From positions 7,335,109 to 7,399,108 of the forward strand of contig OZ025212.1 in assembly GCA_964019055.1 (NCBI GenBank): DNA of 64,000 bases, written 5' to 3'. Under the pieces are notes generated by a model that was given only the letters and a program-made list of their open reading frames with translations, was not told where the DNA came from and searched no databases. Each line of letters starts with the position of its first letter. The first letter of the stretch is position 1. The position numbers were made by a program, and so were the translations under genes. This document shows, one piece after another, positions 1-14,000 of the stretch. Source of the DNA: Anthopleura xanthogrammica. Its lineage: Eukaryota; Cnidaria; Anthozoa; Actiniaria; Actiniidae.

Positions 1-118
1 TTCACTTTGGTCTCCAAGAGAATCCCGTTAAAAGTTTCCTATTCCTGTCCGTATACAATTAAAAGACAAGTAGGATTTCGTATGCTTTACCTAGTTCTTA
101 ACAAGAATATAACAAACA
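1..118 (+). CDS. Exon: C-terminal half of a CUB domain (partial)
   Basis: The window opens inside this exon. It reads in frame into the motif GFRMLYLVLN, the usual last strand of a CUB domain, and ends at a gt donor at 119 in phase 1. It is a close copy of the exon at 6699-6892 but is one codon shorter: TIKRQVGF here against TITDKQGGF there. The indel keeps the frame. Confidence 0.75.
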
Positions 119-3100
119 GTAAGAACTTTTTCGAATTATCATCGTATCAATGTTGCAAAAAAGCTGCAGGTTTACAGTGATGTGACGTTTTTGCTGCTTT
201 TTTATTGGCCCAAAGGTTGGATTTGGCAAACGTTCTTGAGTGCTCATATTGCTATATGCACTTTCAGAAGGAAGAAAATTTGGAGTTTTTTGTTACTCTG
301 AGTCGTTTTTATCAAAGCAAGAGCCTGAATTTTAGGCTCAGAAACAGCCAGCTTTCTCACCGTCGACCCTCGCTTCCCTATCCCTATATTAATATTATTG
401 TTTTCTGTTTTCTATTTTCAGTTGCCAGTAATTGGACCATCAAAGCAAATAGCAAGAGTCCCTATTCCATTACAGCTTCTTGGTCACCATTCACAGCTCA
501 GGGATACTTTGTTATTAGGTATTTAATATCGTGTAATACGTCAGAACATCAGGATATCAAGTTGAATACCTCTTATACTGTTGTCAGTAACACTTCAACT
601 TCTGCATCATGCAATCAGCTCGTAGGATACACGTATTACCAAGTGCAGGTGCTTGTATTTCTTGGTAAAGTGAATGATAGAAATCAGATTATGGTTTACA
701 GAAGTGAAACAGTGAATGTGAAAACCATTGAAGGAGGTAGGTGCTACACAATCAAATCTACGCGAATAATTGTATTGTATGTGACGCTTTGAAGGCCGCC
801 CCCTTCTGCCCCACTGACTAGGCAGCAAAAAATGTGAGTTTCCTTCAACCTTATGCCGCATATTTCCATAGTGGTATCTTTTAAGCGCGACCCGATCTTG
901 TTGCTGCAAACAGTCACTCAGTTCGACTGTTCTCCTATGCAGACACAATGCATGATCTCTGCTTACCAGAAGAACAATTATCTGAAATGCATAATGTTCC
1001 CACACTAGTCGCTCCGGCGCCTTGCGTGTGTAGATGGACTTTTGAACGGATATTTCATTCCCCATCGAACGTTAATCGAAATTATGCTTGTTTTAGTTCC
1101 GGATCGATCTCCTGCGAACCTAAAAGTTACAGTTGTTGGTCTACGTGCTCTTGTCCAATGGGATCCCATTACATTACCATCACATGTACATGGTGTTCTT
1201 CTTGGATACAAAGTGCGTTACCGGGAGGCTAATCGTAATATGCACAACACCATTTACACTAAAGAAACCAGAGTAACAATAAACGATCTCCTACCTGCCA
1301 TGAGATATCATATTTATGTTTCTGGGTTCACTGCCAAGGGATCAGGAATAGAATCAGATGTAAAATTGGTTACAAGTAAGTGACAAATTCAATTCTTGCT
1401 AGCGTCATACCAAACTGAAAATGCTGACTTAATTTTGTTCTTTTTATTTGAATAGCAAGGCTGAAGGAAGCCTTGAAAAACTGGGGCACAAAGCAACACG
1501 TTTACTTTTCTGGGGAAAACTGGGTGGCTCAAGTCCCCCAGCCCCTTCGCTTGCTACGGCCCTAGCTGGCACTGCATGAGAAATCTATGGTTCGCTATCT
1601 TTGATATTTTTGTCAAAGTCTTCATTTGAGCCTATTTCAGTTTTCCGGTTTTTACGAAGAGGTTGATATCTAAAAGTTTCTTTATAAAATTACACAATTT
1701 AGTCGGGTTACTAGAATTACAAATATTAACTTTCAACTAGGGCATTCAAGATCGAATTAGAATTTTGAAGTTAACTTTTACGGAGGGAGGAAAACCGGAG
1801 AACCCGAGAACGATCGGGGCAACATTAATCCAACTAATTAAAAGCACCTTTCTTTAAGTCCATATTCCGGAGTTTTTCTTTGCGTTCCCATCCACTGTTT
1901 GAACTAAATTTTTGCGTTGGTGAATTTCAAGGTCTTTGGCAAAAGCGTTTTGTTACTGATTTTATTCTTGTTGCTGAAAACTGAAACAATCTCATACTTT
2001 ATTATTTTTCCCCTGTTTGTTCATTCTAGATTGTAGAAGTATAATCACTGACCAACTAGAGGGGACAATAATGTATTCAGATGATCCTCCCCGCACATGG
2101 AATGTTGATTGTTTATGGACATTCAAACCACAATCAAAATCTGCAATAATACTGCTAATACTTGATCAGTTCATTGTAACTCACCCATGGTCTTTATCGT
2201 GTTGCTGGTCTGAGTAAGTATCAATAATGAGGTTAAAGATAATCATCGTAAATTCATTTTTTTTTTTTTTTTTTTTTTAAAAAGCAGATTCATTGCTTTT
2301 CCGGGGGGTGCCACAGGTAGGATGGGCGGCAGAGCAGAAAAACCATTTATTTATTTAACTGAGAGTGATATGCAAAAACTATAAAACTTTCATTTTTGTC
2401 ACTGTTGCTCCTGTGGAACTAGAGTGAAGCTTCTTCGAGATATATAGTGAAATTTCAATTTTTCTGCTAATCAAAATATCACCTCTCCCAAAGTACAAAG
2501 CGTTATATCTCTAAACCGCATTCACTAAATTTTGGTCACCTTTGATACTTTGTCTATTGGCCCAAAAATAACGTGTTTACAAAATATTGAGCTTAAAAGC
2601 GTATACTTATCCTTATAATGAGAGGCCAAAACGGTTTTTCTGCACTGTTAGCATGCGCTGCTACGGCGCCATAGCTGTCTCTTACAGCTGTAAAGTTCAA
2701 GTTTGGGGCAACTGAATCAATATATATCTCATTTTTTTCTCCCCTTTTTTTAAGTATATATGTCATGATCTAAGTTATTTTTGATTTGTTCAGTGTTCTC
2801 TCCCTTGCCACTAATGAGGGCTTTAATCCCGGTTTTGGTTTAAGTTTAAGATTTATAATGCGCGTTTCCCGATTTCCCTCCTGTAAAAATCAACGTGTGA
2901 GTCGAGAGTTGTGGGCATAGAATATTGAATGTAATGGTATAGTGTAGTGGGACTAATTGAAAGCCAGCTTTTTTTATTTATTTATAATGATATTTTAACA
3001 GGATGCTCCTTCACTTTAGTGATTTTCAAGAAGGTCCTGTAAAACTATTTTTTATGCATCAGATAATGGAGTTAAAAAGTAGAAGGCAAATAATCGATAC

Positions 3101-5043
3101 AAAATGAGAAAAAAATTACAATTATGCAAAAAAATGTAAAAATTCAAATAGCATACTTTAAATATTTCATTCAGAAAAAATAGACTTAAATTGAGAAATA
3201 TTTCAAGATTGTTTAATAGATTGTTTGAGCCAATCGCCAACTATTTTGAGATCAGTAATCATAATGAAGTTGTTATTCTAATTCATTTTTAAGCTGCCTG
3301 CATGCCTCCTTCTATAATAGCTCACAATTATTTGACAACATAAACTTTACTTATATTACAGCATTAACCTCCGTTACTTCATTACTTCCTTCAATGGTCA
3401 AAGTCATTTAGCCAACATGTGTGGCGGCAGGAAACCTTGGATTGATTTTGCATCATATGGCTCAGCTCAAGTTCATTATAAGTCAGAATATTATCCAAAA
3501 TGGTTTTGTAATACAAACTGGAAAATACGATATTATATCTTCAACAAAGGCATTGATAAATGTAAGCAATAAAATCTTAAATTTCGTCTTTTCTCTTTTC
3601 TTTTTTTCGTTTTTTTGTGTGTGTTTCCGACTTCATTTTTAATACCCTTTCCGTGTCTCATCTCATCTCATCTCGTCTCATCTTTTCATGTCTCAGAATA
3701 TCACAATTTTGAAAACAAACTACAAATGACATTTAATTCAATCTTTTCAGTTTTGATCGATGATACCTGGAACATCATCGCGCTGAGTTCCAATGATGAC
3801 GCTATAAGAGTGAACTGGAATAAATACCCGACAACCAGTCATAAGAACGTCTCGAGGTACATTACGTTCTGTACTGAGAAAAGTAATCCAAGTAAAGGAA
3901 CATCATGGACCACAGAAGGTAACAGTACAGGAATCGAGATTACACAAAACCTAACGGCCAACACTGAGTATATCATACAAGTCCTGGTGATACTTGATAG
4001 TCTTCCACGAGTGTCTTCAAGAAATGAAACTCTTCGAGCAAGTCAACCAGTTGTCGTAAGAACCGCAAAGAATGGTAGGTATCAAAATGATTTCAAATAA
4101 TTCTGATTTGTTGCGTAAATATTTACAGAACATGGAGAAGAGTCCGGGGGGGAGTTCTTTGGGTTGTTTCATACGGGGATGCTCCGCCCGATTTCTCGAC
4201 CCCTTACCCTTTTAAATACCAAATTTCAGCAGAAAGGTACCCCTTTATATACCTTTGAAGAAAAGCTACCCCTTTTAATACCAAAATCCACAAATTCCCA
4301 CCCCTTTTGTATACCTGCAGCCTGAAAAAGGTACCTCTTTCGGGTGGAGCATCCCCGTATAGTCCATTATAGGGAGACAGTACTCCCCCCTTCCCCGGAG
4401 GAAGAGTACTTTGAATATTTCATGTCAGATAGTCTGCTACTATTTATTCGATGTGTGAGACTATTACGATACCACGTGCTCAAGAACTTTTAACATTCGA
4501 GGATTATGGAACCTTATTTACTTCGCGCGACTTTGGCTAGAATGTAATGAAGTTCGAGTTTTCTTTTTGAATTTGACGTTAATCTTTACGAAAGTGTTTT
4601 AGCTCACAAACTGCGTCAGAAGGTTATTAATTAAAAGATTTTGCATGACAAGTGTTTTGACTGCATTGATACTATTGGTCGAGTGAACAATACGAGAACA
4701 AAACTAAATATAATAATACGTAACTCTAAAATGATAACGAATGTAACTTACACTACTTTGACGATGATGCATTATAGCCAACAGGACCGAAAGCTCGGTA
4801 TTAATGATAATGATTTATGATTTATATAGCGCCCTTTCTATGTATATATTCGAAGGCGCTTTTACAATCATGAGAGGTGGCTAGTATTAGGTGTAGGCAC
4901 TGAGGGTGGTCATTGCCAGGGTTTCTTTACGTCCTCAGTGGTTCTTTTACGTCCTTCCGATATTGGTTAGTAATGAAGTGTGGAAAGATGGGTCCGCCAT
5001 TTAAAGTGGTCATCCGAGTCACTTGAAAGTCTAACCGTTTGCA

Positions 5044-5074
<31 letters not shown>

Positions 5075-8000
5075 GGTTATTTTAAGACCCTGAGTGTTGG
5101 TCCGGCCGGGACTCGAACCACAACCTCCCGCACGAAAGTCTGGTGCTCAATCAGCTGAGCAAACCGGGCGGCGGTAGACAGACCTACAAACAACGAACCT
5201 ATAGCTAATTGTCGACCAAGAATTAGAATCTATATTTTTTCTTGTTGCTTGTGTATATTTGAATAAAGTTATATTATTTGTTTGAAAACAGTGCAATGGC
5301 GACTTGTTGGAGGAAAGCTACCAAACGAGGGAACTGTAGAGGTGTACTACAATGGAACATGGGGTACCATCTGTACGGAATACTGGGATATAAAAGATGC
5401 CAATGTTGCTTGTCGGTCGATGGGCTTCCCACCAGCAACATATATTTTTAGGAGGAGGTTCCTGTCTAACCTTGACAGTCAAATATCGTGGTTGACACGA
5501 TTACAGTGTAATGGAAATGAAAGTAGTCTGGCAGAATGTGCACACGCAGGATGGGGCAACACACAAAAGTATTGCAAAAGTTCATACTCCCAAGCAAGCA
5601 TCGTATGTGGAAATCCGCCAGGTATAGAAAAAAAAACTTAATAATTTGTTAATGTTTCTCGAATAATATATAGAGTCCAGTTCAAAATCAATGATCGTAT
5701 AAAAACTTCAGCTATCATCGCGAATCGTTTAAACTCAATCATCCAACTTTATTTTCAGTCAAAAAGTCTACGTATAGACTCGTGTTGCTCAAATCGTCGT
5801 CTCTCTGGTCGGAGCTTGACCCAGTCTCTCTCTCTACCCAAATTACACAGCTTTAAAGACATTCCGAAACGAATATATATTTGAACGACAGGGCTGAAAA
5901 ACATGTGCGCATGCGCCAAATTGTCTATGAAAAACAAACATGACCGCTTGAAAACTTCGCATGGAACACTAAAATTGATCGAGGTTTTCAAGGTAAAGCA
6001 TTTCAGTACAAAGATGTGAAAAGTTGTACATACCGTAGAAAATGGCCTTAGGCATTGGTTAATTTGTAAATTAACATTATTATTTTGATTAAAAATTCAA
6101 ATTTGTCTTAACTTTCAAGAAATTGGCTAAAATTCTTAAATTTTTGAATTTTTGATTTTTTCGAAACCTTAGGCATTTTTTTATAAGAATCAGGTGAGCC
6201 TTTTTACCTAAAACCACTGGCTCGTTTTTCAGCCCTGCTTACTTGAACAACGTTACTTGGTAAGGAGAATATATATCATATTTTTGACATTTTCAGTGGT
6301 AAAGCTTAATGTTACAAACCTGTATAGAGTGATCACAAGTCCTGGATACCCGCAATACATGGAGCAGGCTCACTATGAATGGACATTAAGGCCTTCTAAT
6401 CGTCAAGCTCGACTTGTCATGTTCTTTCAACACATCCAATTAAATCGCAATCACAATGAAGGGTAACTTATACGATCCTTTTTAGCATTTCTCTTAAAGA
6501 TTCAAAGAACTGCCTCAAAAAGAGGCAAAAAAGTTACGAATTTCAAACTTGAAATAAAATAAGATTCCGTTGAATTATAAATACTATTCAGATGAATACA
6601 GATTTTCATTTGTTTCAACTTATGATGTATAGTGTGTTTTCCATAGAATTCAGAATATTAGAATCATATTTTTATATTTTGGTAATTTCATTTAACAGGC
6701 TTAGTAATCTCACAGTAAAGGATGCAGATGGACAGAGGCTCTTGTTCGTTCAAAATGAATGGCACAAAGCGTTCACTTTGGTCTCCAAGAGAATCCCGTT
6801 AAAAGTTTCCTATTTCTGTCCGTATACAATTACTGATAAACAGGGAGGATTTCGTATGCTTTACCTAGTTCTTAACAAGAATATAACAAACAGTAAGAAC
6901 TTTTTCGAATTATTAATGTATAAATGTTGCAAAAAAGCTGCAGGTTTACAGTGATGTGACGTTTTTGCTGCTTTTTTATTGGCCCAAAGGTTGGATTTGG
7001 CAAACGTTTTTGAATGCTCATATTGCTATATGCACTTTCAGAAGGAAGAAAATTTAGAGTTTTTTGTTACGCTTCCCTATCCCTATATCAATATTATTGT
7101 TTTTTGTTTTCTATTTTCAGTTGCCAGTAATTGGAACATCACAGCAAATAGCAAGAGTCCCCATTCCATTACAGCTTCTTGGTCACCATTCACAGCTCAG
7201 GGATACTTTGTTATTAGGTATTTAATATCGTGTAATACGTCAGAACATCAGGATATCAAGTTGAATACCTCTTATACTGTTGTCAGTAACACTTCAACTT
7301 CTGCATCATGCAATCAGCTCGTAGGATACACGTATTACCAAGTGCAGGTGCTTGTATTTCTTGGTAAAGTGAATGATAGAAATCAGATTATGGTTTACAG
7401 AAGTGAAACAGTGAATGTGAAAACCATTGAAGGAGGTAGGTGCTACACAAACGCATCTACACGAATCACATCCACTCGAATAATATGCATATGTATTGTA
7501 TGTGACGCTTTGAAGGCCGCCCCCCTCCACCCCCCTTCCCTCCTGACTAGGCAGCAACAAAATGTGAGGTTCCTTCTACCCTATGCCGCATATTTTCATA
7601 GTGGTATCTTTTAAGCGCGACGCGATCTTTCATGTTGCTGCAAACAGTCACTCAGTTCAACTGTTCTTCTATGCAGACACAATGATCTCTGCATACCAAA
7701 AGAACAATTATCTGAAATGCATAATGTTCCCACACTAGTCGCTCCGGTGCCTTGCGTGTGTAGATGGACTTTTGAACGGATATTTCATTCCCCATCGAAC
7801 GTTAACCGAAATTATGCTTGTTTTAGTTCCGGATCGATCTCCTGAGAATTTAAAAGTTACAGTTGTTGGTCTACGTGCTCTTGTCCAATGGGATCCCATT
7901 ACATTACCATCACATGTACATGGTGTTCTTCTTGGATACAAAGTGCGTTACCGGGTTGCTCGGCGTCATATCTACAAAACCATATACACTAAAGAAACCA

Positions 8001-11000
8001 GAGTAACAATAAACGATCTCCTACCTGCCATGAGATATCATCTTTATGTTTCTGGGTTCACTGCCAAGGGATCAGGAATAGAATCAGATGTAAAATTGGT
8101 TACAAGTAAGTGACAAATTCACTTCTTGCAAGCGCCATACCAAACTGAAAATGCTGACTTAATTTAAAGTTGTTTTTATTTGAATAGCAGGGCCACAGCA
8201 ATCATTGAAAAACTGGGGCACAAAGCAACACGTTTACTTTTCTGGGAAAAACTGGGTGGCTCAAGTCCCCCAGCCCCTTCGCTTGCTACGGCCCTAGCTG
8301 GCACTGCATGAGAAATCTATGGTTCGCTATCTTTGATATTTTTGTCAAAGTCTTCATTTGCATTGCCAGAAATATGGGACATGAGCCTGCTCATCCATGC
8401 GCAATGATGCGTTTCAGCTTACAAAATAGCCGCCGAATCTTATAGGAAATGTATGGGGAATATAGAGCTTCCTCTATTTACGGCGAATAGGGTTTTATTT
8501 CCTCTGAGCTCCACATCGCGACAAACAACCCACCCTACAAGCTACTAAATAAGCGTAAAATGATCATTGAATCATGCGACATATTGGTTCCCGGACTACT
8601 TGCCTTCGAAAGGCTTCGAAAGCTCTAGATTCCATACATCGTCTATAAATCTGGCCACACTTGACCCCAAAATCGTCTTATTTGAGCTCGAAAAAATTTA
8701 AAAGTAAAAGAGCTCCACCTCGATATCACCAAACGAGTGTTTAATAAATCCAAAACCGCTCAAAATAGACAGCATGCCTTCAGAATGTAGGTTCCCAAGA
8801 AGCTTGAAGTTAGGTTAAATTTTAAGCGATTCGACGCGTTGTTAGCTCGTAGTTTTCAGTTAAAAATGACAAGAAACCACAGAGAACTGCTCCAAACAGC
8901 TTCAAAACCCCCTAAATATCGCCATTTTGTTTTTACAAGCTGCTATTGACTGCTGAGATACAATAAGGAAGCTTAAAGTAACGATTTATGTTTGAAACTT
9001 GTTTCTTGTCCTTCATGGGCTTCCTGTGGTGAGGCTTATCAACAGAAAAATAATAGTTGTTCTTTTGATTGTCAAGTAACTATTTTTTGGCAAGAATTGT
9101 TTTACTAACATCATAGTTGAATATAAATATGTGCTTGAAAACCATGTAGTTATATTTTTCCTCTAGAAAACCACTTCATTTTCATTCATGCGTAACACCG
9201 CTGACAATGTCCAATATTTCTGGCAATGGAGCGGCCTATTTCAGTTTTCCGGTTTTTACGAAGGGGTTGATATCTAAAAGTTTCTTTAAAAAATTACACA
9301 ATTTAGTCGGGTTACTAGAATTACAAATATTAACTTTCAACAAGGCCATTCAAGATCCAATTAGAATTTTGAAGTTAACTTTTATGGAGGGAGGAAAACC
9401 GGAGAACCCGAGAGCGACCGGGGCAACATTAATCCAACTAAGTAAAAGCACCTTTCTTTAAGTCCATATTCCGGAGTTTTTCTTTGCGTTCCCATCCACT
9501 TTTTGAACTAAATTTTTGGTGAATTTCAAGGTTCAATGGCAAAAGCGTTTTGTTACTGATTTTATTATTGTTGCTGAAAACTGAAACAATCTCATACTTT
9601 ATTATTTTTCCCCTGTTTGTTCATTCTAGATTGTAGAAGTATAATCACTGACCAGCTAGAGGGGACAATAATGTATTCAGATGATCCTCTCCGAACATGG
9701 AATGTTGATTGTTTATGGACATTCAAACCACAATCAAAATCTGCAATAATACTGTTAATACTTGATCAGTTCAAGTTATCTCGCCCTTGGTCTTCATCGT
9801 GTTGCTGGCCTAAGTAAGTATCAATAATGAGGTTAAAGATAATCATCGTAAATTCATTTAAAAAAAGAGTAATTGCTTTTACGGGGTGCCACAGGTAGGA
9901 TGGGCGGCAGAGCAGAAAAAACATTTTTTTATTTAACTGAGAGTGATATGCCAAAACTATAAAACTTTCATTTTTGTCACTGTTGCTCCTGGAACTAGAG
10001 TAAAGCTTCTTCGAGATATATAGTGAAATTTCAATTTTTCTGCTAATCAAAATATCACCTCTCCCAAAGTACAAAGCGTTATATCTCTAAACCGCATTCA
10101 CTAAATTTTGGTCACCTTTGATACTTTGTCTGTTGGCCCAAAAATAACGTGTTTACAAAATATTGAGCTTAAAAGCGTATACTTGTCCTTATAATGAGAG
10201 GCCAAAACGGTTTTTCTGCACTGTTAGCATGCGCTGCTGCTACGGCGTCGTAGCTGTCTCTTACAGATGTAAAGTTTAAGTTTGGGGCAACTGAATCAAT
10301 ATATATCTCTTTTTTTTTCTGTCCTTTTTTTAAGTATATATGTCATGATCTAAGTTATTTTTGATTTGTCCAGTGTTCTCTCCCTTGCCACTAATGAGGG
10401 CTTTAATCCCGGTTTTGGTTTAAGTTTAAGTTTTATAATAGAACGATTTCGCATAAGCCGGTGTTAACATGCTAATGAAGATGTGTAATATGATGAGTTT
10501 GCATTGAGAAACGTGGCATCTAACTATATAGATATTGCCAGAAATATGGGACAAGAGCCTGCTCACACATGCGCAATGATGCGTTTCAGCTTACAAAATA
10601 GCCGCCGAGTCTTATAGGAAATGTATGGGGAATATAGAGCTTCCTCTATTTACGGCGAATAGGGTTATATTTACTCTGAGCTCCACATCGCGACAAACAA
10701 CCCACCCTACAAGCTACTAAATAAGCGTAAAGTGATCATCGAATCATGCGACATATTGGTTCCCGGACTACTTGCCTTCGAAAGCTCTAGATTCCATACA
10801 TCGTCTATAAATCTGGCCACACTTGACCCCAAAATCGTTTTATTTGAAGTCGAAAAAATTTAAAAGTAAAAGAGCTCCACCTTGATATCACCAAACGAGT
10901 GTTTAGTAAATCCAAAACCGCTCAAAATAGACAGCATGCCTTCAGAATGTTGGTTCCCAAGAAGCTTGAAGTTAGGTTAAATTTTAAGCGATTCGACGCG

Positions 11001-14000
11001 TTGTTAGCTCGTAGTTTTCAGTTAAAAATGACAAGAAACCACAGAGAACTGCTCCAAACAGCTTCAAAACCCCCTAAATATAGCCATTTTGTTTTTACAA
11101 GCTCCTATTGACTGCTGAGATACAATAAGGAAGCTTAAAGTAACGATTTACGTTTGAAACTTGTTTCTTGTCCTTCATGGGCTTCCTGTGGTGAGGCTTA
11201 TCAACCGAAAAATAATAGTTGTTCTTTTGATTGTCAAGTAACTATTTTTTGGTAAGAATTGTTTTACTAACATCATAGTTGAATATAAATATGTGCTTGG
11301 AAACCATGTTGTTATATTTTTCCTCTAGAAAACCACTTCATTTTCATTCATGCGTAACACCGCTGACAATGTCCAATATTTCTGGCAATGATTTCGTCTT
11401 GGGACAACAGAACTACCAAAAACACATCTCTACTGAATAATAATTTTATTATTATTAGACTATCACACCGGTCTAATAAAAAAATCTTCAGTAGATGTGT
11501 ATTTTCGGTACGTTATTTTTATTCATCATCCATGTGGTAAGCTTTTCGCTTTAGAAAAAGAAAACATAGACTGTAAGGTATATCAGCCATACAGAATTAA
11601 TGTCACTACAGGACGGGAACTTAAAAAAACCTGAGTGAAAACTGAATAAAAATAGACTTTATCCTGTTCTAAAGAGTTTGAAACAGCCTAACCCGTCTTA
11701 GAAATACAACAAGTTCTATACAAATCGGCATAAGCCATCTAGGGTGTCTCCAAATGCTCCCTATAGCCTTGTAGGTCTTGATCTCTTTAAAAGTGTGTTC
11801 AATTTTTATCCTCCTTCTGCTCAAGCACCTGTTAAATGTTCTTGCTCGTCTTCGTTCTCTTAAATTTAACAAGTGCATTTGGTTTTCCCTAACTGCTGTC
11901 AATAAAGGGCCACCACCAGGATATGCCTTATCAGCAAGAAACTTGGCTCAAGGAGGAAGACTCAAGGGGTTTCCAGGCCCAATGGGTGTCATAAGTCTGT
12001 AAGAAGTAGCGTCATGGGTACTACCCATGAATCCTGTCTGCACGAATCTTAAATGTCCTTCGTTATCTATAATGAGCTGTGTATTAAAACAGTGATAATG
12101 GAGACGGCCACTGTAATACAACCTTTGTGGCTCAATTAATGGTCGATATATCTCGTGAGGAGTTACGTCAATGGAACCGACTGTGTTCGGGAATTCGGGC
12201 CATAATCCCATCATGTTGGCCCATTCATTATTATTGGGCCAATTTACTTGATTTTGGAAATATCGCCAGAGTTCTGGGATAGTTCTTTGTATGATTCTCA
12301 CGACAGACGAGGGATCTATATCGAACCAAAGTGTTAGGTTGTCGACGTGCTGATATTTCCTTAGCCACAGCATGACAAGCAGTAATTGATTGGCTAAACT
12401 TATGTTCTGCCGCCTTTGACGAATTCTCTGGCCACCATTTATGGTTAATTGCAATAAAGCGGGTGATACAACAGCAACTAATTGCAAGAAGGACCCTAGC
12501 TGGTGTTTCTCCCGTATTCCTCCAAAAAAGCCATGGCTGTCGAATTATCATTGAGAGCACATCTCGACCTTGAAAACCATGGCCTTGAAAATTAGGCATC
12601 AGTCGTTGATTCAATGGATATGCAATTTCCAATAACGGAGGCTGCATTGCAACAAATAGCAAAATAAATGCTAGCAAGTTCAATAATATAGCTTGAATAT
12701 CGTGGCTGTTCATGGTGGAATAACAAAGAACTCATCAAATGTAACCGGGTGCGCATTCCTGGAATTCTTGCATGTATTTCACTACTATTTATGTATGCAA
12801 ACCACTAGGACGTATTCCTAGGTTTCAGCAAACACGCTTTCTAAGAACAGTTCTTGTTTAAAATGTGCCGTCCTTGGGAACATGTACAAGGAGAAGAAGA
12901 ACAACAACAACAACAACCTGCAACAGGAGAACCTAAAACTAATGTTAAAGGAAAGGAAATCATTCCCCATAACACCATAATTGCTCTATCTTTTTTGGTG
13001 TAGTTTCCTGAATTCCAAAGAAAAAATAATACTAACCCTCCTTATATTTACTCCGTTTACTTAGGTAATTTTCCACACAAAAAAAAACGGGCGTCCGTGG
13101 GAGAAAAAGAGAGAGCGTTTATTCTGCAATGTTATAATAGATGTAATGGAAAGGAATGGAAGGATGTTTTGATATTCTGTAAAGCCAGGATAGCAGATGC
13201 AAGGCTCCCTGAACATGTTGTTCAGCTGTATCTGGATTGCACCGAATCCCGGGTTATCACAAGGATGCAAAATATCGTTAGGAGAGCTCTGCAGACCAGT
13301 CCGTCCCCAACGAACTCGAAAGCAATAGCTGAGTCTTCTATCGCACAACAAAACCTAATGAAATACGCGGAAAAGAAAACACCTGGGCAGCGAAAAGAGG
13401 ACGCCATAAGAAATAAATTAAGGAATGACGTAGGCCCGTCTTCTGACAATGACTCTGGAACTGAGCCAAGTTCAAAGAAGAAAAGGAAGCTAGACCAAGC
13501 CGGAGCGACGCACAAGGCGCACCAAAAGATGTGCGAGAAAGCAATGGAAACGATGGATAGAGTAAACTGTCTTCTTGAAAAAGTTGATAAGGACCTTCAA
13601 AAAAAAAAACACTAAATAGTCATCGAAAGGCATCAAAAGAATTAGAGCACTCGCCTTAGCGCTTTTTGTTTTGTTTTTCAGTCTATAGAGTATGATGAAT
13701 CAAAATAACATACCGTAGTCTAATAATAAAAAAAATTTCTTCAGTAGAGGTGTGTTTTTGGTAGTTCTGTTGTCCCAAGACGAAATCTATATAATTAGAT
13801 GCCACGTTTCTCAATGCAAACTCATTATCATATTACACATCTTCATTAGCATGTTAACACCGGCTTATGCGAAATCGTTCTAATGCGCGTTTCCCGGTTT
13901 CCCTCATGTAAAAATCAACGTGTGAGTCGAGAGTTGTGGACATAGAATATTGAATGTAGTGGTATAGTGTAGTGGGACAAATTGAAAGCCAGGAATCATA

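Larger units (their letters stand above)
1..4110 (+). repeat. Internal gene duplication, copy 1 (CUB-FN3-FN3-CUB-FN3)
   Basis: Positions 1 to about 4110 align to 6772-14850, introns included. Position 1 corresponds to 6772; both copies diverge about 30 bp after the FN3e exon. Copy 1 shows the empty sites of the transposons found in copy 2 (near 1628 and 2870), but has its own extra ~290 bp at about 2964-3255, an extra ~70 bp at about 307-375 and a poly-T run near 2260. Confidence 0.88.
10441..13880. mobile_element. PIF/Harbinger-like DNA transposon with long terminal inverted repeats
   Basis: The left end begins GAACGATTTCGCATAAGCCG and the right end is its complement, finishing at 13880. 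Homology of the ends extends for roughly 160 bp: 10441-10533 plus 11393-11460 on the left, and 13718-13880 on the right. Copy 1 of the host gene preserves the empty site near 2870. TA-rich bases flank the ends (ATA on the left, TAA on the right, one TAA in the empty site), consistent with a 2-3 bp target duplication but not exact. Inside are a minus-strand DDE transposase relic and a plus-strand second ORF, divergently arranged. Without the nested MITE the element is about 2.58 kb. Confidence 0.85.

Noticed and set aside
3421..3642. Open frame at 3421-3642 (and the similar one at 14083-14382) as a separate small protein
   Set aside because: It is in a different frame from the CUB exon supported by intron phases and runs through the donor into intron sequence.
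5101..5173. Functional tRNA gene on the minus strand
   Set aside because: The B box is good, but the sequence runs into a SINE body with an ATT-rich tail and the cloverleaf does not close cleanly.
11778..12002. Plus-strand frames overlapping the transposase
   Set aside because: They are shadows of the minus-strand DDE transposase, whose catalytic motifs are readable.
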